A stretch of 64,000 nucleotides of DNA from Haematobia irritans (GCF_050003625.1 NC_134398.1:87359983-87423982), one strand, 5' to 3'. Shown: positions 1 through 11,475, numbered from the stretch's first letter. Notes: generated from the letters alone by a model not told the origin. Made by a program: numbers and translations.

Positions 1-244
1 ATTTTTTATTAATTGACAAAAAAAAAATAAATAAAAAAATAAAGAAATATAAAAATAAACAAAAATAGTAATTTAAAATTAACATAGGATTTTATAACAA
101 AGATAACATAAATAAAAATAACATAAATATATGACTAAAATAAACAAGAAACTAAATACATAAGAAAACTAAAACATACATTCACACAAATACGATATTT
201 TTACTGAATAATTGGTAATAATAAATGTTTTAAAATCAATCCAT
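1..244. other. AT-rich tail, no gene
   Basis: This stretch is very AT-rich with A-runs on the plus strand and no open frame of note. It lies just past the 3' end of the minus-strand LINE fragment, so it may be that element's 3' untranslated part or plain intergenic DNA. Confidence 0.4.
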
Positions 245-1212
245 CAAGGTGAAGTGGAGTTTCAGATCCCTCTTGAAATGAGGGAATAAGTGCTGCGTTC
301 GCAGACTAACTGGTAAATTATTCCACAATCGTACCGCAATTATAAAGTATTGTCGATTTGAAACCAAATAACGAGATCTGAAAGGTTGAAATCTCGACTT
401 GAGTTAACACAAGTGTGAAGTTGGCGTAAACTTCACACGAATATAACAGTCGGGACAATAAGTAGACTTTGGCAATATCAGTTCAAATATTCACAGGTAT
501 AACAAATTTAACAAGCCACAAAGAACCAAGCATTCCATACACAATACCTACAGCATTATCAATATGCCTATTCCATGAAAGATTATTGTTAAAAATTACA
601 CCTAAATTCTTCGCATGTTCAGTATTTTCAATATCACACCCATTTAGTTTTTCTTTGAGGTATATCATTGATATCACAACCGTTTTGGGAAACAACTAAG
701 CACTTAGTTTTAATGGGATTCAATTGAAGACCATTGAATGTAGCCCATCTGAAATTTGACACAAATTAACATTTATGTCCTCATTACAGGACACAACATC
801 TGAGACACTACATGAGAAGCACAACTGGACATCACTAGCATATATATGCGTCAGACAGGCATTAGGAACCTTAACTATTTCATCAATATATAAAGAGAAA
901 AATAAGGGGCCCAAAACCGATCCCTGCAGTACTGCTCGTAGGTTCATTGCTTCCCCTGGAAAGTATAACTTGCCTTATTCCATAGAGGTAAGAGGATAAA
1001 AGAGAACTAGCGGTATTATCAAATACAAAAAGTTTCCTCAACTTACTCAGTTATATCTCATGTCACACCAAATCAAAAGCTTTTGAGTGGCCCAAAAGCA
1101 TTAAAAAGCAATACTTGTTACTGTCGATCTTCCGTCTCAGTTCCTCAACAGCGTCAACTAATACAGTAGTACCGCTATGACCGGATCGGAATCCTGGGGC
1201 CAAATCATCGCA
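245..1212 (-). pseudogene. Degraded LINE reverse transcriptase (jockey-like)
   Basis: Read on the minus strand, broken frames give successive pieces of a non-LTR reverse transcriptase. There is a GFRSGHS-type start near 1200, HSKAFDLV near 1085, then the hallmark LQGSVLGPLFFSLYIDEI near 930-900 followed by HIYASDVQL, where the usual YADD box has decayed. Near 600 is LGVIFNNNLSWNRHI. A typical C-terminal block (AVRLWNNLPVSLR then FKRDLKLHF) lies near 345-250. The order is correct for the jockey/CR1 type. Several frameshifts and stops separate the pieces and the endonuclease part is absent, so it is a dead 5'-truncated copy. Exact clade is inferred only. Confidence 0.8.
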
Positions 1213-1451
1213 TTCGTCATCGAGTTCTGTTTCGTATAGAGAAACATTTCGATCGCATTAAATTTTTGGATCACCGCATTCGATCGTAATTTATTTTGTC
1301 TACTACTTTTTTTTACATTGCTGTAAACATATGGTAATAAGAAATTGGAAGAGAGTAGAATTTCAAAATAATTTTTTGGTATCAAATTATGTTATTTCTA
1401 AGATATTTAAATTGTTTTTGTGTGTTAAAATATATGTGTAAAAATATATTA

Positions 1452-1640
1452 TGAATCCCAGTATTTTTTGTTTGTTTTCGTCGTCTTCGGATTCAGAGGA
1501 TGAGTACAAAGTGGCATTAATAAGGAAAAATATTCGTGACAAAATGTTTTGAAGTGAGTGTTTTTAACATCCACAGATTTAAAAGACGTTTTCATCTGTC
1601 AAAAGAACCTTTTAAATATGCTCTTGAAAAAAAAAATTTT
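1452..1640 (+). pseudogene. Possible PIF/Harbinger transposase N-terminal scrap
   Basis: A frame from an ATG at 1452 gives an acidic start (SSSSDSEDE) and then RKNIRDKMF. After a one-base frameshift it continues as FNIHRFKRRFHLSKEPFKYALE. The pattern of a basic RR..RF.LSKE.F block after an acidic N-terminus resembles Harbinger-type nucleases. The catalytic domain is missing. Identification is by pattern memory only and could be wrong. Confidence 0.3.
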
Positions 1641-2300
1641 TTTTTTGAAGCGGCTACTGAGCATTCCTTTCTTTGATCCGTTTCCCTAAATGCAAGTAAT
1701 ATTATATTTTCTTAAATGTATTTTTCCAAAATAGAAGAATAATTGTTTTTCTGCTGAATGTTGTCAATATATGATTAAATAAATGTGTCACCAAAGATAG
1801 TAAACAAGACAATAACAGCTTAACAAATCGAGGATCCATATTATCAAGACCTGTGGCATTTGACTTGATACGAAGAATAGGGACGCGAATCTTTGTAATT
1901 TACGTCCTTCTGTTAAAGTCATATATCTTTAAAGTAACATAATTTTCCCTTAGAAAAGAAAGAAAAAAACATTTTTGATTTAAAGAAATAATCTTTTAGT
2001 TAAGTGAGATACTGAATTCTTGGGTTAAAGATAAAAAATCTTCCAAAATAGGCTAATATTTACATTGAGGATTTTGCATCTTTAGTTTAAATTTTTTTTT
2101 TTTTTTTTGAAATTACCATAAGAGAGTATTTTTGCCCTTGAAATATTGGTTACAATTTCTAATTACATGCTAAAGCTATTTGTCGATATTCTTCAAAGAG
2201 AGAACGAAAATTCTATAAATGAGATCTGTATCATAATTTAAAATTTTATGGCCTAAATTTAAAGCTAGATAGCTCCGAGATAGATTGAGATGAAGGGAAA
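1641..2300. other. AT-rich DNA, nothing recognised
   Basis: Low-complexity A/T-rich sequence with poly-T near 2095-2110. I see no coding frame, RNA gene or clear terminal repeats. Confidence 0.5.
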
Positions 2301-2309
2301 ATTTGTTTA

Positions 2310-2800
2310 AGCTCCAATTAATTAATTTTCACGCACGCTAAGTTGTGATAGTAATTCATGCTCACGCACATTCACGACTATATTATACCCTGCACCACTT
2401 TGTATTTGTACATTTTCTGTACCCACATGAGTGTAAATCGGTCGAAAGATATATATGGGACCTATATCTAAATGTGAACCAAATTTGCAACCTCGAATTT
2501 GATTACAAAACTGTGTTCACAGACAGGCGGACACTGTTAGATCAACTCAGGAGTGAGTTTGTTTGTGAGCATATATTTCACCCTGACCACGTATCGTACC
2601 GTAATTGTAACTTTTATGGTGAACGTGAATTTGTTCGTGAGAGTTAATTTTGTCGTCATAGGGGTTTTGAAGAAATTTTCAACAAACTCACCTACGACAA
2701 ATTTTGATTAACGCACATTCACCTGATACAAACGTCTCACGATAATTTCGTGACACGTTCAATACAATTGACAACAAACGTCATCATGTGAACGAATATA
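2310..2800. repeat. CACG/CGTG palindromic repeat tract with family III fragment
   Basis: Short motifs such as TCACG, CGTGA and ACGAC recur on both strands and make many small potential hairpins. Between about 2372 and 2560 a fragment of repeat family III is embedded (TATTATACCCTGCACCAC, later CAGACAGGCGGACA). The same CACG motif class recurs at 11.7-12.4, 32.7, 35.1 and 40.0-40.4 kb. The open frame crossing it is a by-product of the repeat. Confidence 0.6.
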
Positions 2801-2955
2801 TTTGCTAGAAAATAATTTGAAAATATATCAACATTTTAATTCTCGAAGAAGTATACATACCTTTATTTCTTCATTGGTTTTTGTAAGACTGCTTCATTTA
2901 TTTATTCTTCAATTGTCTGAAATATTGTCCACGCTACTAGATTTTACATATATTC

Positions 2956-3261
2956 AGTAACCATTGTAATAACGTTTTAGACCAATCTGTGGTTACAAAG
3001 TTTCATAGTGATCTGAAGAAAGATAATATTTCGAAATATTCAAAAATTATTCGAGGCTATATTGAAGGCAATTTTGGATTCAAAAAGGGCTATGCCAAAT
3101 GTAGTTTACGTCGACTAAAGTTACGATATAACTTCGATACAGATCAAGCTCCAGATTTAAGTTTTGGGCCAGTGAAGGACACTAACAAATTGAATATTGG
3201 CGTTTATTTCCATATAACCCAAATACAAACCGATGTACTCGATTTAAATAATTCATTTATA
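2956..3261 (+). pseudogene. Coding-looking fragment of unknown family
   Basis: About 100 codons are open in one frame after a plausible splice acceptor (TATATATTCAG ending about 2957). The peptide is rich in charged and aromatic residues (KYSKIIRGYIEGNFGFKKGY, later LSFGPVKDTNKLNIGVYF) and does not look like a repeat translation. No methionine start is needed if it is an internal exon. The frame runs up to TA at 3260-3261, where V element 1 begins; joining across V-1 gives a stop 10-12 codons later. I do not recognise the family. It could be a host exon, a retrocopy, or a transposon gene piece. Confidence 0.35.
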
Positions 3262-3756
3262 CAATCTCAAAAAAAATCGCTTCGGTAACATGTACCCCAA
3301 ACAAATTCTGCTTCAAGCATATATATTTTCAGGATTGGTCCAAACAAAATATTGTTCGTATTGTATCTGTCTGTCTATTATGTTTCACCTTAGCATACAC
3401 TTGTAGACAAAATTTTAATGAAATTTTCCTTGTGTGTATATATTTTTAAGGCGCCAATTGGTTACTTCCATTCTTTTACTTACAGCTTACTCTCTAGGTC
3501 TCTCTTTCTAAACACAAATATGTTTATATGGTATTTCTAAATTAATATATGTTTGCATCCGAACATGTTTTATTTACAAAAGAAGTATGTCCCAAACATA
3601 ATATGTTCTAACATATTAACATATATGTCCCAAATAAGTTATGCTAGTTTATGATCGTTATATGCTTGCACATAAAAATATAGTGTTAAATAATTTGAGT
3701 TCCAAAGATATAATTTTTACATCCAAACATATGAGAAACAGTCTTTTTCGTCCGTG
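3262..3756. mobile_element. V element 1 (TA-flanked TIR element)
   Basis: It is flanked by TA at 3260-3261 and 3757-3758. One end reads CAATCTCAAAAAAAATCGC and the other, inverted, CACGGACGAAAAAGACTG. The interior is built of AACATAT/ATATGTT motifs and the GCTTCAAGCATATA block shared with V copies at 26.2, 44.0/50.4 and 61.7 kb. There is no transposase, so it would be a non-autonomous DNA element. A Tc1/mariner-type origin is inferred from the TA duplication. Confidence 0.65.
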
Positions 3757-3758
3757 TA

Positions 3759-4255
3759 GTTATAACCTTCCTCTATACAAATTAACAGAACTTTGGCCAC
3801 TAATCACGTGAAGACCGATATATTCATACGATTTTATTGAATGCTCAGAGGAAAAATTTAAGATTGCCTTTAGAAATTAAACAAAACTTTTCCCACAAAT
3901 CTAAACCCCAAGCTTACAAATTTCAAATTTAACTTCAAATCCATTTGAACCAAAAGAAGTGCTTTACGATTTGGCTCGGACGAACTTTCGGCGGTATATA
4001 CTCGTTATATCTTATCTATGGTAACACTGCAGGGAATGGATTAAACCCAGGACCGGTACAGCACTAGTCCCTGGCGTAGAGTAGTCTCAGTTCTGATCAA
4101 AACATATGAACACATTAACATGGGTTTGTCATTATCGGGGTAAAATTACACTTTAGGACACAATATGAACTCATTCCAAAGGACACATCCTGACACAATT
4201 TAGTAAGACCATCCCATATAGAGGTTGTAATAAAGCTGTCCGGGACAAACTCTTA
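3759..4255. other. Spacer, nothing recognised
   Basis: AT-rich spacer between two V elements. I see no open frame above background and no RNA gene. Confidence 0.45.
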
Positions 4256-4667
4256 CACGGACGAAAAAGAGTGTTTTTGTATGTTTGGGGTAAAAATTAT
4301 ATGTTTGGAACTCAAATGTTTAGCACATTATTTTTAATTGCAAATATATAATGTTCATAAACTAGTATAAAATTTTTGCGACACATATTTTAATATGTTA
4401 AAACATATTATGTTTGGGACATAACATTTTTTAAATATAATATGTGTGGATACAAACATATATCAATTTAGAATTTGCTTACAAACATATATGTGTTTAG
4501 AAAGAGAGACCGAGAGAGCTTGGTGCAGTAAAAAAATGGAAGTAACCAAACAAAGAAAATTTCATTAAAATTTTTTCTACCTGTGTATGCCTAAGGTGAA
4601 ACAAATATATATGCTTGAAGCAGTATGTGTTTGGGAGTATATGCTACAGAATCGATCTTTTGAGGAT
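4256..4667. mobile_element. V element 2 (short copy)
   Basis: It begins after TA (4254-4255) with CACGGACGAAAAAGAGTG and ends near GGGAGTATATGCTACAGAATC, matching the two ends of other V copies but in the opposite orientation to V-1. The far terminus is diverged, so the end is approximate. Confidence 0.55.
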
Positions 4668-5417
4668 GAAGGAATCTATTTCATTTTGAACAACCGAAGA
4701 AAGGAAAAACTTTTGAAAAACGTTGAACAATAGATAACTAGACATAATTCAGAAATCCAATGTAGATGCAATAATATATTAATAAAGGGTGGATAAATTG
4801 TAAGGGCCGATGTTGAATGTGAACCACACCTAAACGCCAAGTTTTTTTCCCAAATTTTATTTCACATTTCTCTATTTCAGACTTACTCAATTTGAACCAT
4901 GGAGAGATAGACAATCCAACAACGTGTTAAATGGTTCCAAGAAATGGCAACAGTGGATGATCAATTTTCGAAGAAAATCATCTTCAGTGATGAGGCACAT
5001 TTTCACCTCAGTGGATTCGTCAATAAACAGAATTGCCGCATTTGGGCGAATGAGAATCCAAGAGTGATTGTCGAAAAACCAATGCACCACAAAGAGTGAC
5101 TGTTTGGTGCGGTTTATGGGCTGGCGGCATAATCGGGCCGTATTTCTTCCTAAATGAAGCCGGTCAGGCAGTTACTGTGAATGGTGTTCGCTATCGTGAG
5201 ATGATAACGAACTTTTTATGGCCCGAATTGGAAGATATGGATGTGGACGATATGTGGTTTCAGCAGGACGGTGCCACTTGCCACACAGCTAACGAAACAA
5301 TGGCTCTTTTCAATGGCCGTGTTATCTCACGTAATGGCGATGTCAATTGGCCGCCAAGATCATGTGATTTGACACCGTTGGACTTTTTTCTTTGGGGTTA
5401 TTTGAAAAAAAAAAAAA

Positions 5418-6915
5418 CAAGTATATACGGCCGTAAGTTCGGCCAGGCCGAATCTTATGTACCCTCCACCATGGATTGCGTAGAAACTTCTACGAAAGAC
5501 TGTCATTCACAATCGAATTACTTGGGTTGTGGTATCTTAAAACTTCTTAACATCGTTTTCTAAATTGTGAGTTAGGCCATACGTGGAATATATTACACAA
5601 AAAAGTTATGTATAGTTAAGTCTACAAATAATTACGAATCGATATGGACTTTTTGCACGGTACGTAGAGAGCCAGAATTGAAATAAGTGGGTCGCTTATA
5701 TGGGGGCTATATAGAATTATGCACTTGATATGGACCAATTTTTGTGTGATTGGGGATCGATTTATCTGAGGGCTATATATAACTATAGACCGATATGGAC
5801 CTAGTTAGGCATGGTTGTTAACGGTCATATAATACTAGCATAATGTACCAAATTTCAACTCACTCGGATAAAATTTGCTCCTCCAAGGGGCTTCAAAACC
5901 AAATGTCGGGATCGGTTTATATGGGGGCTATATATGATTATGGACTGATATGGACCACTTTTGGCATGGTTGTTAAATATCATATTCTACCACCACGTAC
6001 CAAGTTTCAGCCAGATCGGATGAATTTTGCTTCCCCAAAAAGGACCGGAGGTCAAATCTGGGGATCGGTTTATATGGGGGCTATATATAATTATGGACTG
6101 ATATGAACCAATTCCTGCATGGTTGTTGGATACCATATACTAACATCACGTACCAAATTTCAACCGAATCGGTTTATATGGGGGCTATATATAATTATTG
6201 GCCGATTTCGACCAATTTTTGCATGGTTGTTAAAGACCATATACTATCACCATGTACCAAATTTCAGCCGGATCGGATGAAATTTGCTTCTCTTAGAGTC
6301 TCCACAAGCCAAATCGTGGGATCGGTTTATATAGGGGCTATATATAATTATAGACCGATGTGGGCCAATTTGTGCATTTTTGTTAGAGACCATATACTCA
6401 CACCATGTACCAAATTTCAGCCAGATCGGATGAAATTTGCTTCTCTTAGAGGCTCCACAAGCCAAATCGGGAGATCGGTTTATATGGGGACTATATATAA
6501 TTATGGACCGATGTGGACCAATTTTTGCATGGTTGTTAGAGACCATATACTCACACCCTGTACCAAATTTCAGCCGGATCGGATGAAATTTGCTTCTCTT
6601 AGAGGCCTCGAAAGCCAAATTTGGGGGTCCGTTTATATGGCGGCTATACGTAAAAGTGGACCGATATGGCCCATTTGCAATACCATCCGACCTACATCAA
6701 TAACAACTACTTGTGCCAAGTTTCAAGTCGATAGCTTGTTTCGTTCGGAAGTTAGCGTGATTTCAACAGACGGATGGACGGACATGCTCAGATCAACTCA
6801 GAATTTCACCACGACCCAGAATATATATACTTTATGGGGTCTTAGAGCAATATTTCGATGTGTTACAAACGGAATGACAAAGTTAATATACCCCCCATCC
6901 TATGGTGGAGGGTAT
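5418..6915 (+). mobile_element. Family I repeat element, copy a
   Basis: A 1.5 kb element lies inside the mariner transposase, so both ends are visible: it starts CAAGTATATACGGCCG after an A-tract and ends GGAGGGTAT before AAAA. Near the 5' end is TACCCTCCACCAT (5460-5472) and its exact inverse ends at 6914. The interior is a tandem array of 153-bp units, followed by a conserved cap with a GACGGACGG run and TATATACTTTATGGGGTC. There is no credible protein gene and no TIR at the very ends. The superfamily is unknown to me. Confidence 0.75.
6170..6640 (+). repeat. 153-bp tandem array (family I copy a)
   Basis: Units start around ATCGGTTTATATGGGGGC and recur at 6321, 6474 and about 6627, a spacing of 153 bp. 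Because 153 is 51 codons, one frame stays open and gives a spurious 276-residue open frame with repeated YMGAIYNYGP and CTKFQPDRMKFASLRG. Earlier units (5700-6170) are diverged. Confidence 0.8.
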
Positions 6916-7171
6916 AAAAGAGCTAAAGGATGAGATAATTCGGCACATTAACGGCATAGAACCTCCATTATGCCTCAGCGTCATCGAAAATTTGGACCAT
7001 CGTATGAAGGTGTGCCACCGAGGTCGCGGCGCCCATTTGGCCAATATTTTGTTCCATACATAATTGAGTAATACCAATATATCATAATAAAATAAAATTA
7101 CAATAATTTCATAAATAGTTTGTGTTTTATTCAAAATCAACATCGGTCCTTGAAATTTTAACCACCCTTTA

Positions 7172-7812
7172 TCAAGAGAGTATAGAAATCAATAAATTAT
7201 ATGCAATTTTAAATATTGCTATAATCGGTAGGGAAGTAATTCGACATTGAGCGATTGTCAAACAAACAAAGTATCTAAAATGTTTGCGGGGTTCACATAC
7301 TATGCAATGGTATTGCTGGTTAAGTGTTGGCATTCGCATTTCGAAAACAAGCGAACAAAATCGTCCAATTGTTCATTGTGGAAGTGTGGGAGTGAACCAG
7401 AATGAGGATTTACTCACAAATATAAATACAATAAATATCTCTTTGAATCAAAGCCAATCGAGTCTATATTAAACTGACATCCTTTGGCTCATCCCATCAC
7501 GCATTCCATTTCGTTTAGCCATTCAAAGGCTCACATATGTAAGAGCACGTGCAGAATACAGCTCAAGAGTTGACATTGTAAATTCAGAGGGAAAAAACAT
7601 TTTTCATCACATTGGCCTGAGCCGGAACCTCTGTGGGTTACTGAAGAATATTTGTGGTTGAAGCGTTTCCTTTGCGGATTTGTATCTCTAAAAGACATTT
7701 ACTTGCATTTTAATGACCAAGAGACAATGTTGCTTCTCAAATTCTGTGTAAATTTAAATATCTCCAAGAATCCAATACCAACGCTCGTTTGTGGGCAATG
7801 GTGTTATTGATA
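7172..7812. other. Non-repetitive spacer with a small ORF
   Basis: Base composition is more balanced than in its neighbours and I see no repeat family here, so it may be unique host DNA. A 41-codon frame at 7280-7405 (+) starts MFAGFTYYAMVLLVKC, which looks like a short signal or membrane segment, and ends after KCGSEPE. I have no supporting evidence that it is a gene. Confidence 0.3.
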
Positions 7813-8035
7813 CACCCTCAAAAAATCGTTTCTCTAACATATGTTCCAAACATATTTTGCAGGAAGCACATATATTATTGAATACTGCCGAAACATTAAT
7901 ATGTTTGTTTTATGTGAACATATTATATGTTTGGAAGCATTTTGAGCCCACAAATATTATATGCTTGGAAGAATTTGTCCCAAAGAAGTTGTTTTTTAGT
8001 TCTTGGCACCTTTTTCTGCAATACAAATAATGTTG
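7813..8035. mobile_element. V element 3, truncated
   Basis: It starts after TA with CACCCTCAAAAAATCGTTTC, followed by the GTTCCAAACATATTTTGCAGG block found at the same place in V-4 (26.2 kb). It breaks off near 8035 against family I copy b, with no second terminus. Confidence 0.6.
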
Positions 8036-8063
8036 AAGAAATTATAATTATATAGAAATTATA

Positions 8064-9059
8064 ATTTCATCCGGTCCGGCTGAAATTTGGTACATGGTGT
8101 TGGTATATGTTCTCTAATGACCACGCAAAAATTGGTCCACATCGGCCCAAAATTATATATAGCCCCCATATAAACCGATCCCCAGATTTGACCTCCGGAG
8201 CTTCTTAGAGGAGCAAAAGTCATCCGATCCGATTGAAATTTGGTACGTGGTGTTAGTATATTGTCTCTAACAACCATGCCAAAATTGGTCCATATCGGTC
8301 CATAATTATATATAGCCCCCATATAAACCGTTCCCCAGATTTGATCTCCGGAGCCTTTTGGAGGAGCAAAATTCGTCCGATCCGCTTGAAATTTGCAACG
8401 TGGTGTTAGTATAAGGCCGCTAATAACCATGCCAAAATTAGTCCGTATCGGTCTATAGTTATATATAGCCGATCCCCAATCATACAAAAATTGGTCCATT
8501 TCGGTTCATAATCATGGTTGCCACTCGAGCCAAAAATAATCTACCAAAATTTTATTTTTATAGAAAACATTGTCAAAATGTTATTTCTTTAGAAAATTTT
8601 GTCAAGATTTTTTTCTATAGAAAATTTTGTCAACATTTTATTTCTATAGAAATTTTTTTTCAAATTTTATTTCTATAGAAAATTTTGTCAAAATTTTTAT
8701 TTCTATAGAAAATTTTGTCAAAATTTTATTTCTATAGAAAATTTTTTCCAAATTTTATTTCTATAGAAAATTTTTTCGAAATTTTACTTCTGTAGAAAAT
8801 GTTGTCAAAATTTTATTTCTATAGAAACTTTAAACTTAATTATATACGTATTTAATCGGCCTTTTTGGTTTAATATATATATCACGTATGGAATATGTGG
8901 TATATATTACGGTGTTAGGAAGTTTTAAGATACCTTGCCATCGGCAAGTGTTACCGCAACCCAAGTAATTCGATTGTGGATGACAGTCTTCAGTAGACGT
9001 TTCTACGCAATCCATGGTGGAAGCTTCGGCCTGGCGGAACTTACGGCCGTATATACCTG
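8064..9059 (-). mobile_element. Family I element, copy b (3'-truncated)
   Basis: In minus orientation its 5' end is CAGGTATATACGGCCG (5' base at 9059). It has the early segment, a tract of about 20-bp AT repeats and about three 153-bp units, but lacks the 3' cap. Five T bases (9060-9064) separate it from copy c in the same orientation, so the two lie head to tail sharing one A-tract. Confidence 0.7.
8555..8828. repeat. AT-rich minisatellite (TTTCTATAGAAAATTTTGTC type)
   Basis: Tandem degenerate units of roughly 20-24 bp contain the palindrome TTTCTATAGAAA and a TTTTGTCAAAATTTTA spacer. The same unit recurs at 10.75-11.15, 14.0-14.4, 29.8-30.9 and 59.6-59.9 kb, inside unrelated host elements. 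Confidence 0.8.
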
Positions 9060-9339
9060 TTTTTATACCTTCCATCATAGGATGGGGGTATATTAACTTT
9101 GTCATTCCGTTTGTAACACATCGAAATATTGCTCTAAGACCCCATAAAGTATATATATTCTGGTTCGTGGTGAAATTCTGAGTCGATCTAAGCATGTCCG
9201 TCCGTCCGTCTGTTGAAATCACGCTAACTTCCGAACGAAACAAGCTATCGACTTGAAACTTGGCACAAGTAGTTGTTATCGATGTAGGTCGGATGGTATT
9301 GAAAATGGGCCATATCGGTCCACTTTTACGTATAGCCCC

Positions 9340-10600
9340 CATATAAAGGGACCCTCAGATTTGGCTTGTGGAGCCTCTAACAGAAGCATATTTCATCCGA
9401 TCCGGCTGAAATTTGGTACATGGTGTTGGTATATGGTCTCTAACAACCATGCAAAAATTGGTCCATATCGGTCCATAATTATATATAGCCCCCATATAAA
9501 CCGATCCCCAGATTTGGCTTGTGGAGCCTCTAACAGAAGCATATTTCATCCGATCCGGCTGAAATTTGGTATATGGTGTTGGTATATGGTCTCTAACAAC
9601 CATGCAAAAATTGGTCCAAATCGGTCCATAATTATATATAGCCACCATATAAACCGATCCCCAGATTTGGCTTGCGGAGCTTAAAAGAGAAGCAAATTTC
9701 ATCCGATCCGCCTGAAATTCGGTACATGATATTGGTATATGGTCTCTAACAACCATGCAAAAATTGGTCCACATCGGTTCATAATCATATATAGCTCCCA
9801 TATAAACCGATCCCCAGATTTGGCTTGCGGAGCCTCAAAAAGAAGCAAATTTCATCCGATCTGCCTGAAATTTGGTACATGGTGTTGGTATATGGTCTCT
9901 AACAATCATGCAAAAATTGGTCTACATCGGTCCATAATTATATATAGCCCCCATATAAACCGATCCCCAGATTTGGCTTGCGGAGCCTCAAAGAGAAGCA
10001 AATTTCTTCCGATCCGGCTGAAATTTGGTACATGATATTGATATATGGTCTCTAACAACCATGCAAAAATTGGTCCACATCGGTTCATAATTATATATAG
10101 CCCCCATATAAACCGATCCCCAGATTTGGCTTGTGGAGCCTCTAAGAGAAGCATATTTCATCCGATCCGGCTGAAATTTGGTACATGATGTTGGTATATG
10201 ATCTCTAACAACCATGCAAAAATTGGTTCACATCGGTCCATAATTATATATAGACCCCATATAAACCGATCTCCAGATTTGGCTTGCGAAGCCTCAAAGA
10301 GAAGCAAATTGCATCCGATCCGGCTGAAATTTGGTACATGGTATTGGTATATGGTCTTTAACAACCGTGCAAAAATTGGTCCACATCGGTCTATAATTAT
10401 ATATAGCGCCCATATAAACCGATCCCCAGATTTGGGTTGCGGAGCCTCAAAAAGAAGCAAATTTCATTCGATCCGCCTGAAATTTGGTACATGATATTGG
10501 TATATGGTCTCTAATAACCATGCAAAAATTGGTCCACATCGGTTCATAATTATATATAGCCCCTATATAAACCGATTCCAGATTTGGCTTGCGAAGTTTT
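9340..10600 (-). repeat. Exact 153-bp tandem array
   Basis: The landmark CCGATC (or its variant) falls at 9348, 9501, 9654, 9807, 9960, 10113, 10266, 10419 and 10572: eight successive steps of exactly 153 bp without one net indel. Units differ by scattered substitutions. Long frames stay open on both strands (143-148 residues), which is expected from a period divisible by three and is not by itself evidence of coding. Confidence 0.9.
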
Positions 10601-10751
10601 CAAGAGAAGCAAATTTCATCCAATCCGGTTGTAATTTGGAACATGGTGTTAGTATATGATCTTTAACAACCGTGCCAGAATTGGTCCAATCACACAAAAC
10701 TTGGTCCATATTGGTTCATAATCAAGGTTGCCACTAGAGCCACAAATAATC

Positions 10752-11145
10752 TACCAAAATTTTATTTATATAGAAAATTTTGTCAAAATTTTATTTCTAT
10801 AGGAAAGTTTGTCAAAATTTTATTTCTAGAGAAAATTTTGTTAAAATTTTATTCGGTTCATAATCATGGTTGCCACTCGAGCCAAAAATAATCTACCAAG
10901 ATTTTATTTCTATAGAATATTTTGTCAAAAGTTTATTTCTATAGAATATTTTGTTAAAATTTTATTTCTGTAGAAATTTTTGTCAAAATTTTCTTTCTAT
11001 AGAAAATTTTGTCAAAATTTTTATTTCTATAGAAAATTTTGTGAAAGTTTTATTTCTATAGAAAATTTTGTTAGAATTTTATTTCTGTAGAAAATTTTGT
11101 TAAAATTTTATTTCTGTAGAAAATTTTGTCAAAATTTTATGTCTA
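10752..11145. repeat. AT-rich minisatellite, second tract
   Basis: About twenty degenerate units of TTTCTATAGAAAATTTTGTC type lie inside family I copy c. The tract includes an internal duplication of a TTCATAATCATGGTTGCCAC segment. Confidence 0.8.
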
Positions 11146-11391
11146 CTTTGTCAAACTGAATTATATACGTATTGGATCGATCTTTTTTGATTTAATATAT
11201 ACCACGTATGGACTTACATACAATTTAGAAGATGGTGTTAGGAGGTTTTAATATACCTTGCCATCGGCAAGCGTTACCACAACTTAGGTAATTCGATTGT
11301 GGACGGCAGTGTTTAGAAGAAGTTTCTAAGCAATCCATGATGGAGGGTACATAAGCTTCGGCCTGGCCGAACTTACGGCCGTATATACTTG

Positions 11392-11475
11392 TTTTAGTTG
11401 GAATCGTATTGTTATGATATACAGAGGGATTATTTGTTATTTTAAATTAGTGAGAACATTTTTCTTTTTTGTTAA
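11392..11475 (+). mobile_element. P element copy 1, left fragment
   Basis: Sequence from TTTTAGTTGGAATCGTATTG to TTGTTATTTTAAAT matches the right arm region of the palindrome near 35.63-35.75 kb. It resumes at 13048, 13561 and 18610 after three insertions. P is my label for this TIR family, not the Drosophila P element. Confidence 0.65.

Larger units (their letters stand above)
4899..7063 (+). pseudogene. DD41D mariner transposase, broken in two parts
   Basis: A Tc1/mariner-superfamily transposase cuts and pastes its element at TA. The first part reads FSDEAHFHLSGFVNKQNC (first Asp), then WCGLWAGGIIGPYFF, WFQQDGATCHTA (second Asp) and WPPRSCDLTPLDFFLWGY (third Asp). The DNA-binding N-terminus is mostly gone. 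One base is missing near 5085, shifting the frame just before the WCGL block, and about four residues are lost between the second and third Asp, giving 37 rather than the 41 in the relative at 42.4 kb. After family I the frame resumes at about 6920 with ELKDEIIRHINGIEP and ends in RGRGAHLANILFHT and a stop at 7063. It is not functional. Confidence 0.85.
4785..7169 (+). mobile_element. DD41D mariner element, interrupted
   Basis: Terminal inverted repeats of about 30 bp begin AAGGGTGG and carry a shared GG(G/A)CCGATGTT block. The flanking TA duplications are at 4783-4784 and 7170-7171. Inside is a broken transposase, split by a family I repeat at 5418-6915. Without that insertion the element would be about 0.9 kb, so it is also internally shortened compared with a full mariner of about 1.3 kb. 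Confidence 0.85.
9065..11391 (-). mobile_element. Family I element, copy c (longest array)
   Basis: A complete minus-strand copy of 2.3 kb. Its 3' end is GGAAGGTAT (9065-9069 inverted) after an A5 tract, and its 5' end is CAAGTATATACGG at 11391 followed by AAAA. The parts in order are 3' cap with GGACGGACGGACATG, about nine 153-bp units, the AT minisatellite and the 5' segment. It lies immediately left of the P element fragments. Confidence 0.8.

Noticed and set aside
6103..10494. Many long open frames (100-276 residues) with repeated YMGAIYNYGP, on both strands
   Set aside because: They lie in tandem arrays of 153-bp units; a period divisible by three keeps frames open on both strands. I treat them as repeat artefacts, while noting the constant period as a finding.
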